Shown here in pieces: positions 7,739-17,081 of a stretch of 64,000 bases of DNA. Both the position numbers and the translations under genes were made by a program. The DNA lies in the NCBI GenBank assembly GCA_014803985.1, contig JAAVAO010000054.1, positions 37,476 through 101,475 of the forward strand. Direction: 5' to 3'. Origin of the DNA: Treponema sp. GTDB taxonomy: Bacteria; Spirochaetota; Spirochaetia; Treponematales; Treponemataceae. Every line of letters starts with the position of its first letter. Positions within the stretch are counted from its first letter, which is position 1. Below the pieces are notes generated by a model. The model was given only the letters and a program-made list of their open reading frames with translations, searched no databases and was not told where the DNA came from.

Positions 7739-8947
7739 ATGGCATATAGTTTTAACACCATTGAAGAGGCTCTTGAAGATTTAAGAGCGGGAAAAATAAT
7801 TTTGGTTTCTGATGACGAAGGGCGCGAAAACGAAGGCGATATGATTTGCGCCGCTCAATTTGCAACTCAAGCAAACATTAATTTTATGGCAACGTATGCA
7901 AAAGGCTTGATTTGCACTCCAATGAGCGAGGAAATTGCACAAAGTCTATCCCTTTACCCAATGGTTGCTGAAAACACCGACAACCATGAAACCGCTTTCA
8001 CTGTTTCAATAGATTACATTTCAACAAAAACAGGAATCAGTGCGGAGGAGCGTTCCACAACTATTTTAAAATGCGTTGACAACGATTCAAAACCATCTGA
8101 CTTTAGACGACCTGGACACACATTTCCTTTGATTGCAAAAAAAGGCGGAGTTCTTGTGAGAAACGGACACACAGAAGCAACTGTGGATTTATGTCGTCTT
8201 GCAGGCTTAAAACAGTGCGGTGTGTGCTGCGAAATTATGGACGATGACGGCACAATGATGAAAATGCCAAAAATTCAAGAACTGGCAAAAAAATATGGAT
8301 TTAAATATATAACGATTGGGCAACTTCAAGATTACTGTCGCATTCATGAAAAGCATGTCATTCAAGAGGCTCACGCAAAACTTCCAACAGAAGAAGGTGA
8401 CTTTGATATTTATGGCTACATCAACGACATAACAGGAGAACACCATATCGCTCTTGTAAAAGGAGAGATTGGAGACGGAGAAAATGTTTTGTGCCGTGTT
8501 CATTCTGAGTGTTTGACGGGAGATGTTTTTGGCTCTCAACGCTGCGACTGCGGTCCACAGTTAAAAGCGGCGATGAAGCGTATAAATGAAGAGGGGCGCG
8601 GAGTCATTTTATATATGCGTCAAGAGGGAAGGGGAATCGGACTTATCAACAAATTAAAGGCATATATGTTGCAAGAAGAAGGATACGACACCGTTGAAGC
8701 AAATGTAAAACTTGGATTCAAGCCTGATTTGAGGGAATATTGGATTGGTGCGCAAATTTTGAACGATTTGGGAATAAAAACGCTCCGACTTTTAACGAAC
8801 AATCCAAACAAAATATATGGACTGGACGGTTTTGGACTAAAAGTTACAAAGCGAGAACCTATAGAAATTCCAGCGCAAAAGTATGATGTTCGCTATCTAA
8901 AAACCAAGCGTGACAAAATGGGGCATATTTTTACGGAAAAACTATAA
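7739..8947 (+). CDS. ribBA: Bifunctional DHBP synthase / GTP cyclohydrolase II
   Basis: 402 residues from the ATG at 7739, chosen for its AAGGGG site and homologous N-terminus; an in-frame start at 7718 is less likely. The RibB half (about 1-200) shows [11 protein letters not shown] and G-H-T-E-A-T-V-D-L and makes the four-carbon unit from ribulose 5-phosphate. The RibA half (about 205-400) shows the zinc site H-S-E-C-L-T-G-D with C-D-C-G and the [11 protein letters not shown] motif, and opens GTP. Together they supply both branches of riboflavin synthesis. ribD is not in the window. Confidence 0.95.
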   Translation: MAYSFNTIEEALEDLRAGKIILVSDDEGRENEGDMICAAQFATQANINFMATYAKGLICTPMSEEIAQSLSLYPMVAENTDNHETAFTVSIDYISTKTGISAEERSTTILKCVDNDSKPSDFRRPGHTFPLIAKKGGVLVRNGHTEATVDLCRLAGLKQCGVCCEIMDDDGTMMKMPKIQELAKKYGFKYITIGQLQDYCRIHEKHVIQEAHAKLPTEEGDFDIYGYINDITGEHHIALVKGEIGDGENVLCRVHSECLTGDVFGSQRCDCGPQLKAAMKRINEEGRGVILYMRQEGRGIGLINKLKAYMLQEEGYDTVEANVKLGFKPDLREYWIGAQILNDLGIKTLRLLTNNPNKIYGLDGFGLKVTKREPIEIPAQKYDVRYLKTKRDKMGHIFTEKL

Positions 8948-9017
8948 TAAAGATAGCAAGGCTGTTATTAGGGGAATGATAATACCTTCCGTCTCGTCAT
9001 TGTAAATGTTATATATT

Positions 9018-9046
9018 GCACATTCCCATTTTGCTTGAGAATGTGC
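9018..9046 (+). other. Hairpin upstream of ribH
   Basis: GCACATTC at 9018-9025 pairs with GAATGTGC at 9039-9046, in the 127-base gap between ribBA and ribH and 28 bases before the ribH start. There is no U-run. It may be an RNA-stability or translation element. Confidence 0.35.
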
Positions 9047-9074
9047 TTACATAAGAAAACAGGAGAATAGAACT

Positions 9075-9539
9075 ATGAAAACACTGGAAGGGAAGCTTGT
9101 TGCTTCAGAAGGAATGAAAATTGGCATTGTGGCATCTCGCTTCAATGAAATTATTACGAACAAATTGCTCAGCGGTGCGCTTGACGGGCTTATTCGACAC
9201 GGCGTTGACGAAAACAACATCACGACTTGTTGGGTTCCGGGAGCGTTTGAAATTCCCCTCATCGCCGACAAAATGGCTTCAAGCGGAAAATATGACGCTG
9301 TCATCGCTGTAGGAGCAGTTATTCGCGGTTCAACAAGCCACTATGACTACGTTTGCAACGAAGTATCAAAGGGCATCGCGCAGTCCGGGCTAAAAAACGG
9401 AATTCCTGTTATGTTCGGCGTAATCACAACAGAAAACATTGAGCAAGCAATTGAACGCGCTGGAAGTAAGGCTGGCAACAAGGGTTACGACTGCGCATTG
9501 GGAGCAATTGAAATGGTAAATTTGATAAAGCAATTATAG
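9075..9539 (+). CDS. ribH: 6,7-dimethyl-8-ribityllumazine synthase
   Basis: 154 residues, the standard length. Motifs: S-R-F-N-E-I-I-T at the N-terminus, V-P-G-A-F-E-I-P-L near 55, [14 protein letters not shown] near 80 (with the conserved His), and a C-terminal A-L-G-A-I-E-M. It condenses the RibA-branch pyrimidine with the RibB product to give the RibE substrate, and normally assembles into a pentamer or 60-mer. An AGGAG site precedes the start. It sits last of the riboflavin genes. Confidence 0.95.
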   Translation: MKTLEGKLVASEGMKIGIVASRFNEIITNKLLSGALDGLIRHGVDENNITTCWVPGAFEIPLIADKMASSGKYDAVIAVGAVIRGSTSHYDYVCNEVSKGIAQSGLKNGIPVMFGVITTENIEQAIERAGSKAGNKGYDCALGAIEMVNLIKQL

Positions 9540-9553
9540 ACTCTATAAAGAAT

Positions 9554-10036
9554 ATGCAAACAATTTACGAAAACGGACTGCATTTTGAATGTCAACGCTG
9601 CTCATTTTGTTGTGGAAATTCGCCAGGTTTTGTCTACCTTTCCAAAAGGGATGTAAAGGAATTGTGCGCTTTTTTTAAAATGGGCGCAATTGAATTTGAA
9701 AAAAAATATTGCCGCTGGGTAACTTATTATGGCGGACACAAAGTGCTTTCTCTGCTTGAAAAGAAAAACTATGACTGCATCCTTTGGGAAAATGGCTGTT
9801 CCGCCTATAAAGCGCGTCCCATACAATGCAGTACATATCCATTTTGGGATTGGATGCTAGAAACTTCTGAAACGTGGAACAGTTGTGCTAAAACATGCCC
9901 TGGAATGAACAAAGGAAAACTTCACTCAAAAGATGAAATCAAGGAAAAATGCAGTGCCTATGTAGAAAACTCTCCCATCTATGAATCCAACTGGCAGAAG
10001 GTTGCAAGAGAAATAGATCAAAGCACTCAAGAGTAA
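9554..10036 (+). CDS. YkgJ-type cysteine-cluster protein
   Basis: 160 residues with C-x2-C-x2-C-C near residues 14-20 and further cysteines at C-I-L-W-E-N-G-C and I-Q-C-S-T-Y-P-F, the arrangement of the YkgJ/CxxCxxCC family thought to bind zinc or an iron-sulfur cluster. Its function is not known. It begins 14 bases after ribH and may be read through from the riboflavin genes, though nothing links it to flavin synthesis. No strong ribosome-binding site is visible. Confidence 0.8.
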   Translation: MQTIYENGLHFECQRCSFCCGNSPGFVYLSKRDVKELCAFFKMGAIEFEKKYCRWVTYYGGHKVLSLLEKKNYDCILWENGCSAYKARPIQCSTYPFWDWMLETSETWNSCAKTCPGMNKGKLHSKDEIKEKCSAYVENSPIYESNWQKVAREIDQSTQE

Positions 10037-10049
10037 TCGCAACACCAAA

Positions 10050-10125
10050 ATACGCAATCCCTACGGAATACTACGGGGTTTGCATTGCAAACTCGCAGTA
10101 AAATCCGTAATGCAACGTTAGGGCT
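10050..10125 (+). repeat. Fragment of the modular palindromic repeat
   Basis: Contains the GTTTGCATTGCAAACTCG hairpin module and a degenerate GCAATCCCTACGGAAT module, both seen elsewhere inside full repeat copies. It lies between the convergent ykgJ-type and carB-dapF genes. No clear U-run terminator accompanies it. Confidence 0.5.
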
Positions 10126-10160
10126 ACTATGCCAAAATGGGTTGAAGTTCTTTATTGTGT

Positions 10161-13100
10161 TTAAATCGTGATGATACCTTCATAAAGCAATTCTGTCGAG
10201 CCTCGTAAAAACACGCTTTCACCAGTATACTTCACCGTTAGGCGACCACCTCGCACATTCACAGTGACATCTTCGTTCAATTTGCAGTAGCCATTTAAAA
10301 CCGCTGCAATCACTGCGGCGCATGCACCTGTTCCGCAAGAAGGTGTTTCTCCGTTTCCACGCTCCCACGTGCGCATTTTTAATTCATTAGGACCAACAAC
10401 CCGCACAAACTCGGTGTTTGTATGCTCTGGAAAAGCCTTGTGGTTTTCAAAAAGCGGTCCTATTTTTTCAAGATTCACTTTATCCACAAAGCCATGGAAT
10501 ACAACGCAATGTGTATTTCCAATTCCTACGCACGTAACTTTGTAGTTTTCTTTTCCAATCGTCAACGGTTGATCCACAATTGCCTTTTCAGGAAGATTCG
10601 GAAGGTTTAATAAAATTGGCTTTAATTTTGTAGGAATGTTTGCCGCTTCAAATTCAGGTTTTCCCATATCAATTACCACAGACGAAACTTTGCCATTTAG
10701 TTTATATGCAACAAGATGTTTTATTCCCGCCCCTGTCTTTACAGTCATTTCAGCAGTGGTTTTATCTTTATATTTATCAGCAATTTCATTAAAATTATTG
10801 TCGTGCATATATTTTGCAACGGCACGAATTGCGTTTCCTGCCATTTTACCTTCAGTTCCATCAAGATTAAAGAATTTCATGCTTGCGTCTGCGTTGATGG
10901 ATTTTCCCACAAGAACGAGGCTGTCTGCACCAATTCCGCTTCGACGATTGCAAAGACGAACAGCAAGCCCTCCCGGATTGTTTATAAACTGTTCTCTCGT
11001 GTCAATTATGATAAAATCATTTCCTGTTGCTTGCATTTTTGTAAATTGGATAGTCTGTTTTGCAGTGCGCAAATTATTTATGTCTATCAATTCTACATTT
11101 TGTGCGGAATAATGACTTGCCAAACAATTTGCAAGTGCATTTGCCGTATCAAGAGCCGTCAAGCACGGAATATCACGCTCCACGGCGTGACGACGCATCC
11201 TCACCGAATCAGCGCGAGGATCTCGTCCCTTTGCGCTCGTTGAAATCACATAATCAACCATGCCTGAATCGAGCAACGTCAAAATATTTTCATCGGGATT
11301 TTCGCGAATTTTATGTACACTGGTAACTTCCATTCCAAAATCACGCAAAGTGAGCGCATTTCCTTCAGTTGCATACAGCTTAAATCCCATGTCATAGAAT
11401 TTTCGAGCAAGAGAAGGCAATTCATAGCGGTCGGTTTCTCGCACGCTAAACAAAACCCCGCCACTTCGCTTCATGTTATAGCCCGCACCAATCAACCCTT
11501 TGAAAAGTGCCTCTTCCATAGTGTTGGCAATTCCCAAAACTTCGCCCGTTGATTTCATTTCAGGGCCTAGATGCGTATCCACATCCATCAGTTTTTCAAA
11601 GCTAAACACCGGCACTTTCACCGCAAAATACGGAGGAATTCTGTAAAGCCCTGTTCCATAGCCCATATCACGAATTTTTTCGCCAAGCATTGCGCGAGTT
11701 GCCAGTTCCACCATCGGAACACCAGTAACCTTGCTGATATATGGAACTGTTCGGCTTGAACGCGGATTCACCTCAATAATATACAAGTCGTTATTGTAAA
11801 TCAAATATTGAATATTTACCAAGCCCTTCGTGCCAAGTTTTAATGCCAAATCCTGAGACTGTTTTACGATTTTTTCACGGAGAACATCATTCAAATTCCA
11901 TGACGGATACACCGCAATTGAATCGCCTGAATGAATGCCCGTGCGCTCTATATGCTCCATAATGCCAGGAATTAAAACATCTTCTCCATCGCATATACCA
12001 TCAACTTCAAGTTCAATGCCCTGCATATATTGGTCTATTAAAATAGGATTTTCAATTCCCTGATTCAGAATGATTTTCATATATTCACGAACATCATCAT
12101 CATTAAACGCAACAATCATATTCTGCCCGCCAAGAACATAACTCGGACGCAATAAAACGGGATATCCCAACTTTGAAGTTGCATCTAACGCTTCATCTAA
12201 AGTTAAAACGGTTAGTCCCTTCGGACGCTTTATTTCAAGACGCTCACAAAGTTCATCAAATCTCTCGCGGTCTTCTGCCAAATCGATTGAATCTGCGCTT
12301 GTTCCTAAAATAGTAATTCCTTGCAAACTCAAGAATTTTGTCAATTTAATTGCCGTCTGTCCGCCAAAAGCAACAACTACGCCAATTGGTTTTTCTGTAT
12401 GTATAACCCCCATCACATCTTCGGGAGTAAGCGGTTCAAAGTAAAGCCTGTCTGCTGTGTCAAAATCAGTGGAAACGGTTTCGGGATTGTTATTGATTAT
12501 TGCAACTTCATATCCAAGTTTTTTGAGCGACCACACGCACTGAACAGAGGCATAGTCAAATTCAATTCCCTGGCCAATGCGAATAGGTCCAGAGCCAAGA
12601 ACAACAATAGTGCCTTTTTTTCCGTTGTCATTATTGCACGAATGAAGTTCATCAAGGAATTGAGCGGCCTCGTTTTCCGCATCGTATCCCGCATAAAAAT
12701 AGGGGGTTTCTGCATTGAACTCTCCAGAACAGGTGTCAACCATTTTATAACTTGTCGGAATATGCGCAAGCCGTCCTTGTGCGCGGAGAGTGGCGGCGTG
12801 TTCAGATTCGGCACGGTTTCCGCTTGATCCAACGATTTTTTCGCCAGTCATATACTCAATCACTTTGTCAGGGTAGCCGCATTTTTTTGCCTCAAGATAC
12901 CGTTCGGGAGAAAGTGCAGAGCCGTCTGCAAGTTTTTTCTCCAGTGCAACGAGCGTTTCAATTTTATACAAAAACCATTCGTCTATCATTGTTACCTTGT
13001 GAATTTCATCCACCGTCATTATTTCGCGTTTTAAAGCCTGGAAAATAGCAAAAAGTCGCTGGTCCGTGCATTGATTTACACGCTCTATAATTTTTTCATT

Positions 13101-14351
13101 GCTTTCTTCAGCAAAGGCAGGAAGATTTAAAGAAGTAACACCTATTTCCGCTCCTCGAACAGCCTTCATCAACGCCTCTTCAAAAGTGCGTCCAATCGCC
13201 ATAACTTCGCCCGTCGCTTTCATTTGAGTGCCAAGTTTTCGCGCTGCATAAACAAATTTATCGAAGGGGAATTTCGGAAATTTTACAACAACATAGTCTA
13301 AAACAGGTTCAAAACAGGCGGCTGTTTTTTTTGTAACAAAATTTGGAATTTCATCCAAATTATAACCGATCGCAATTAAGGCGGCAACTTTCGCAATGGG
13401 ATAACCTGTCGCCTTTGACGCAAGGGCAGACGAACGACTAACACGTGGGTTCACTTCAATTACAGCATATTCAAAGGTTTCTGGATTCAACGCAAACTGA
13501 CAGTTGCACCCCCCTTCAATTTTCAGCGCGGAAATTATATTCAACGCCGCAGAACGAAGCATTTGGTATTCTTTGTCGGAAAGAGTGACTGCGGGGGCAA
13601 TAACAATTGAATCCCCTGTATGAACGCCAACAGGATCAAAGTTTTCCATTGAACATACCGTAATCACATTTCCGCTGGCATCTCTAATTACTTCAAATTC
13701 AATTTCCTTCCATCCAGAAATGCATTTCTCAACCAAAATCTGATGGATAGGGGAGCGGTGCAATCCATTGTGCGCAATTTCATCAAGTTCCGCCTCATTG
13801 TGACAAATGCCTCCTCCTGTTCCTCCAAGCGTAAATGCAGGACGAATTATTGCGGGATACCCTATTTCATTGTTCACAAAATCAAGCGCGTCTTCATACG
13901 TTGTAACAACTTTTGACGGAATACACGGTTCTCCAATTGAAAGCATTGTGTCTTTGAACATCTGGCGATCTTCAGCCTTGTCAATTGTATCAGGACGCGC
14001 TCCCAAAAGCTGCACATTATGGGATGCCAAAAATCCTGACTTTGCAAGTTCCATAGAAAGAGTAAGACCAGTCTGTCCACCTAAAGTTGAAAGCAGAGAA
14101 TCAGGCTTTTCCTTTTCGATAATCCGCTGAATCACTTCAGGAATGAGCGGCTCAATATAAATTGCATCCGCCATAGAATGATCTGTCATTAAAGTGGCTG
14201 GATTTGAATTCACAAGAACAACTTCTAGCCCCTGTTCTTTTAAAGCCTTGCATGCTTGTGTTCCCGCATAGTCAAATTCCGCCGCTTGTCCAATAACAAT
14301 AGGACCAGAACCAATTACCATAACTTTATGAATATTTTTATTTAATGGCAT
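10161..14351 (-). CDS. carB: Carbamoyl-phosphate synthase large subunit fused to diaminopimelate epimerase
   Basis: 1,396 residues from the ATG at 14351, which has an AAAGGGG site. Residues 1 to about 1090 are a full CarB: two ATP-grasp synthetase halves opening G-S-G-P-I-V-I-G-Q-A-A-E-F-D-Y-A and G-S-G-P-I-R-I-G-Q-G-I-E-F-D-Y-A, then an MGS-like allosteric domain. About 297 further residues (1100-1396, bases 10161-11054) are a complete DapF fold with A-T-G-N-D-F and a second-half T-P-S-C-G-T-G-A-C. There is no stop and only a short linker between them. The first catalytic Cys of DapF (usual M-C-G-N-G) is Ala (M-A-G-N-A, near residue 1172), while the second Cys is kept. The protein would join carbamoyl-phosphate supply to the lysine/DAP branch. 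carA is not in the window. Confidence 0.92.
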   Translation of the reverse strand: MPLNKNIHKVMVIGSGPIVIGQAAEFDYAGTQACKALKEQGLEVVLVNSNPATLMTDHSMADAIYIEPLIPEVIQRIIEKEKPDSLLSTLGGQTGLTLSMELAKSGFLASHNVQLLGARPDTIDKAEDRQMFKDTMLSIGEPCIPSKVVTTYEDALDFVNNEIGYPAIIRPAFTLGGTGGGICHNEAELDEIAHNGLHRSPIHQILVEKCISGWKEIEFEVIRDASGNVITVCSMENFDPVGVHTGDSIVIAPAVTLSDKEYQMLRSAALNIISALKIEGGCNCQFALNPETFEYAVIEVNPRVSRSSALASKATGYPIAKVAALIAIGYNLDEIPNFVTKKTAACFEPVLDYVVVKFPKFPFDKFVYAARKLGTQMKATGEVMAIGRTFEEALMKAVRGAEIGVTSLNLPAFAEESNEKIIERVNQCTDQRLFAIFQALKREIMTVDEIHKVTMIDEWFLYKIETLVALEKKLADGSALSPERYLEAKKCGYPDKVIEYMTGEKIVGSSGNRAESEHAATLRAQGRLAHIPTSYKMVDTCSGEFNAETPYFYAGYDAENEAAQFLDELHSCNNDNGKKGTIVVLGSGPIRIGQGIEFDYASVQCVWSLKKLGYEVAIINNNPETVSTDFDTADRLYFEPLTPEDVMGVIHTEKPIGVVVAFGGQTAIKLTKFLSLQGITILGTSADSIDLAEDRERFDELCERLEIKRPKGLTVLTLDEALDATSKLGYPVLLRPSYVLGGQNMIVAFNDDDVREYMKIILNQGIENPILIDQYMQGIELEVDGICDGEDVLIPGIMEHIERTGIHSGDSIAVYPSWNLNDVLREKIVKQSQDLALKLGTKGLVNIQYLIYNNDLYIIEVNPRSSRTVPYISKVTGVPMVELATRAMLGEKIRDMGYGTGLYRIPPYFAVKVPVFSFEKLMDVDTHLGPEMKSTGEVLGIANTMEEALFKGLIGAGYNMKRSGGVLFSVRETDRYELPSLARKFYDMGFKLYATEGNALTLRDFGMEVTSVHKIRENPDENILTLLDSGMVDYVISTSAKGRDPRADSVRMRRHAVERDIPCLTALDTANALANCLASHYSAQNVELIDINNLRTAKQTIQFTKMQATGNDFIIIDTREQFINNPGGLAVRLCNRRSGIGADSLVLVGKSINADASMKFFNLDGTEGKMAGNAIRAVAKYMHDNNFNEIADKYKDKTTAEMTVKTGAGIKHLVAYKLNGKVSSVVIDMGKPEFEAANIPTKLKPILLNLPNLPEKAIVDQPLTIGKENYKVTCVGIGNTHCVVFHGFVDKVNLEKIGPLFENHKAFPEHTNTEFVRVVGPNELKMRTWERGNGETPSCGTGACAAVIAAVLNGYCKLNEDVTVNVRGGRLTVKYTGESVFLRGSTELLYEGIITI

Positions 14352-14370
14352 TTCAAAATCCCCTTTATCA

Positions 14371-14402
14371 AAAAAAAACTGAATTCTAAAAGAATTCAGT
14401 TT
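14371..14402 (-). terminator. Intrinsic terminator in the carB leader (attenuator)
   Basis: On the minus strand a perfect 12-bp stem with a 3-base loop (14402-14391 with 14387-14376) runs straight into eight consecutive Us. It ends about ten bases before the carB ribosome-binding site, so it lies inside the transcript, ahead of the gene. That position is diagnostic of attenuation rather than of ending an upstream gene. Confidence 0.75.
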
Positions 14403-14407
14403 GTACA

Positions 14408-14473
14408 TTAAAAAATAAAATATGAACAGCAAAAAATATGAGTAATCATTTCCTGTACACCTTGCTCTTTCAT
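14408..14473 (-). CDS. Candidate 21-residue carB leader peptide
   Basis: ATG at 14473 opens a 21-codon frame (M-K-E-Q-G-V-Q-E-M-I..., ending S-Y-F-I-F) whose TAA overlaps the next ATG as TAATG at 14408. That second frame runs through the terminator hairpin and continues in frame into carB. The leader RNA is very U-rich (runs of six Us), as in UTP-sensitive pyrBI leaders. The ATG lies 11 bases after an extended -10 box, leaving a 5' end of only a few bases. Expression is inferred. Confidence 0.45.
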   Translation of the reverse strand: MKEQGVQEMITHIFCCSYFIF

Positions 14474-14484
14474 ACTAAAAAATT

Positions 14485-14493
14485 ATTATATCA
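14485..14493 (-). promoter_or_regulatory. Extended -10 promoter of carB-dapF
   Basis: TGATATAAT on the minus strand is a perfect extended -10 element. A second TATAAT lies at 14505-14510 on the same strand. Neither has a good -35 box. Transcription from the first would start about five bases before the leader ORF. Confidence 0.5.
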
Positions 14494-14728
14494 AAAAACA
14501 AAGAATTATACCATAGGACAATTGGAGAAATATACTGTTTCAGTACGAAAAAATTACAACCCAAAAAATTCCGTAAATCTATACGTCAAACTCAGTGAGC
14601 ACGGCTTTTCTCTGTAATGATTTTTTCAGTTGCGCACATTAAAACGGCGACTAACCAATACGGCGAAAATTAGTTGCTCGTTCTGTATAGGACTTTAATA
14701 CATGGTGTTGAAAGTATTCGCCCGTGCG

Positions 14729-14757
14729 TTGACATAATCTGCAAAAAAGTATATATT
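14729..14757 (+). promoter_or_regulatory. Strong sigma-70-type promoter
   Basis: TTGACA at 14729-14734, a 17-base spacer and TATATT at 14752-14757, the closest match to consensus seen in the window. The predicted start near 14764 is followed within 60 bases by an intrinsic terminator, so it drives a very short RNA or an attenuated asnB transcript. Confidence 0.65.
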
Positions 14758-14763
14758 TTTATG

Positions 14764-14823
14764 TAAACAAAGGCGTTCAGTAGAGGGAATAATTATGCCC
14801 TTAAGAACGCCTTTTTATTTTTT
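14764..14823 (+). ncRNA. Candidate ~60-nt small RNA ending in an intrinsic terminator
   Basis: Downstream of the near-consensus promoter, AAAGGCGTTC (14769-14778) pairs with GAACGCCTTT (14805-14814), followed by TTTTTATTTTTT. The 26-base loop has an inner AGGG/CCCT stem. No ORF of useful size fits. It could be a free small RNA or the terminated leader of asnB 500 bases downstream. No known RNA family is recognised. Confidence 0.45.
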
Positions 14824-14992
14824 AAATGTGCGTTGCGAACGAACTTGTCAATTGTTGTTTTCACTTTGGTGCAAAATGGCGATTTCTGTAATTGTAGAGG
14901 TTGCATCTTGAAAAGTGCATTTGCAAAAAGATGAGGCAAATAGTAATTGATGAAAAAAAGGTAATTTCGTAACAAAGAGCTTTTGCAACAAG

Positions 14993-15290
14993 TGCGTAGC
15001 GCGAAGTTTCAAACAAAAATGACAGTAAATAAGCGAGTTTTTGAGAAGATTGAAAAACATTCTTCCAGTTGCAGTGAGAAAGGCAAAGCCCTGCTTACCC
15101 AGTTTTGCGTAAAGTCGAGCCATGCGAGGTAGCAAAACTGAAGGCGAAAGTCGAGGAATTAAAACTAGAAGAACAATGTATCTTTCGCCATTGCGCCTTT
15201 GCGAATGTTTCTTATATTTTCAAAACTCGCATTAAACTCGTTAGCAGGGTGGTGGAGCAACTCTGCGTACTATTTTAGTTGCTGATTTTA
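14993..15290 (+). repeat. ~290-bp modular repeat, full-length copy A
   Basis: Contains, in order, the GCGAAGTTTCAA and AAGCGAGTTTTT left arm, AAAAACATTCTTCCAGTTGCAG, the CAGTTTTGC...GCAAAACTG hairpin at 15100-15140, the GGCGAAAG...CTTTCGCC hairpin, and a right arm GCGAATGTTT...CAAAACTCGC that pairs imperfectly with the left arm. A nearly identical inverted copy lies at 20527-20805. The whole 14474-15341 gap holds only this repeat, the small-RNA candidate and its promoter. Confidence 0.85.
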
Positions 15291-15341
15291 CTTTTGATTT
15301 ATAAAAATGTAATTGTTTTGCATAAAAACGGAGGTGTTGCA

Positions 15342-17081
15342 ATGTGTGGATTTGTCGGTGCATTTGATTTGAATAGCGGTTCAATGCCCATTGACGAAGG
15401 ATTGAAAGAGCAGCTTAGAACTCAAATTTTGGATATGTCAAAAAAAATTCGTCATAGAGGACCTGATTGGTCTGGTATTTACACGGGCAACAATGCAATT
15501 TTAAGCCACGAGAGGCTTTCAATCGTTGATCCGCTTTCTGGAAAACAGCCTCTTTTGAGTGACGATGAAAAAATTATTTTAGCGGTGAATGGCGAAATTT
15601 ATAATCATCAAGAAATCAGAAGACGTTTTGCGGGGCGGTATAATTTTAGAACGCAAAGTGACTGCGAAGTCATTCTTCCGTTGTACAAGGAAAAAGGTGT
15701 TGATTTTCTTGAAGACTTGTCGGGAATTTTTGCATTTGCATTGTATGATTCTGAAAAAGACGTGTATCTTATCGGGCGAGATGAAATAGGGGTTATTCCA
15801 CTGTATCAAGGGTGGGATAAAGCAGGGCGATATTATGTTGCTTCGGAGTTAAAATCTCTTGAGGGAATATGTGACATAATAGAAGAATTTCCTAACGGGC
15901 ACTATTTTTATTCAAAGGATGAAAAGCCTGTTCGCTGGTATAAGCGTGATTGGGAAAATTTTGCTGCGGTAAAGGACAATGTGTGTGCAACAGATGAAAA
16001 TGGTGAAATTGTCAATTCCGAAGTGATTAAAACCGTTCGAGATGGACTTGAAGGGGCTGTAAAACAACAGCTTATGAGTGATGTTCCTTATGGCGTGTTG
16101 CTTTCTGGAGGACTGGATTCAACGGTGATTGCAGCGATCACTCAAAAGTTTGCAAAAAAGCGAGTTGAAACGGGAAGTTTGAAAGATGCCTGGTGGCCGC
16201 AGTTGCACTCTTTTGCGGTTGGTCTTGAGGGAAGCCCTGACTTGATTGCGGCGAAAAAAGCCGCCGATTTTATTGGAACAGTACATCACGAAGTTCATTT
16301 CACCATACAAGAAGCGTTGGATGCATTGCCAGATGTTATTTACCATATTGAAACGTATGACATTACCACTGTTCGCGCCTCAACTCCGATGTATTTGCTG
16401 GCACGCGTGATAAAATCTATGGGTATAAAAATGGTTTTGTCGGGAGAGGGCAGCGATGAGCTGTTTGGAGGCTATCTTTATTTTCACAAAGCACCGAATG
16501 AGCGTGAATTTCACGAGGAGCTTGTGAGAAAAATGAGCAAACTGCATTTGTATGATTGTCTTCGTGCAAACAAAAGTCTTTCTGCATGGGGAGTGGAAGG
16601 AAGAGTTCCTTTTCTTGACAAGGGATTTATTGACATTGCGATGCGACTTAATCCGCATGACAAAATGAACATAAAGATGACAAATGGCGAACAGCGAATT
16701 GAAAAGTGGATCTTGAGAAAGGCTTTTGAAGATATTCTTCCTCCTGAAATTTGCTGGCGACAAAAAGAACAGTTTTCCGATGGCGTTGGTTATAGTTGGA
16801 TTGACACTCTAAAGGAAATGACCGCCCAGAAAGTGAGCGATGCAGAATTTGCACAGAGAGAACGCCGTTTTCCAGTGAATACCCCTGCAACAAAAGAGGA
16901 ATACTACTACCGAGAAATATACAGTCGCCTTTTTCCGTCAAACAGTGCGGCTCTCTGCGTTCCTCACGAGGCTGGAGTGGCTTGTTCTACTGCTAAAGCT
17001 CTAGAGTGGGATGCCGCATGGAGCACATGCAACGAGCCGAGCGGAAGAGCAATTGCCGGTGTTCATGAAGATGCATATTAG
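15342..17081 (+). CDS. asnB: Asparagine synthetase B (glutamine-hydrolysing)
   Basis: 579 residues from the ATG at 15342, fixed by a GGAGGTG site and by Cys2 (M-C-G-F-V-G-A-F), the nucleophile of the glutaminase domain (about 1-200). The synthetase domain (about 230-500) has the PP-loop L-L-S-G-G-L-D-S-T near 250 and L-S-G-E-G-S-D-E-L-F-G-G-Y near 365. The E. coli AsnB-like tail A-C-S-T-x-K-A-L-E-W-D is present. It makes asparagine from aspartate, ATP and glutamine in the cytoplasm. It stands alone, so its regulation probably lies in the long upstream region. Confidence 0.95.
   Translation: MCGFVGAFDLNSGSMPIDEGLKEQLRTQILDMSKKIRHRGPDWSGIYTGNNAILSHERLSIVDPLSGKQPLLSDDEKIILAVNGEIYNHQEIRRRFAGRYNFRTQSDCEVILPLYKEKGVDFLEDLSGIFAFALYDSEKDVYLIGRDEIGVIPLYQGWDKAGRYYVASELKSLEGICDIIEEFPNGHYFYSKDEKPVRWYKRDWENFAAVKDNVCATDENGEIVNSEVIKTVRDGLEGAVKQQLMSDVPYGVLLSGGLDSTVIAAITQKFAKKRVETGSLKDAWWPQLHSFAVGLEGSPDLIAAKKAADFIGTVHHEVHFTIQEALDALPDVIYHIETYDITTVRASTPMYLLARVIKSMGIKMVLSGEGSDELFGGYLYFHKAPNEREFHEELVRKMSKLHLYDCLRANKSLSAWGVEGRVPFLDKGFIDIAMRLNPHDKMNIKMTNGEQRIEKWILRKAFEDILPPEICWRQKEQFSDGVGYSWIDTLKEMTAQKVSDAEFAQRERRFPVNTPATKEEYYYREIYSRLFPSNSAALCVPHEAGVACSTAKALEWDAAWSTCNEPSGRAIAGVHEDAY

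Noticed and set aside
9018..9046. Second FMN-type riboswitch before ribH
   Set aside because: Only a simple hairpin is present; none of the RFN sequence blocks occur.
14793..15135. Minus-strand ORFs upstream of asnB
   Set aside because: Located in repeat copy A, with no ribosome-binding sites and repetitive composition.
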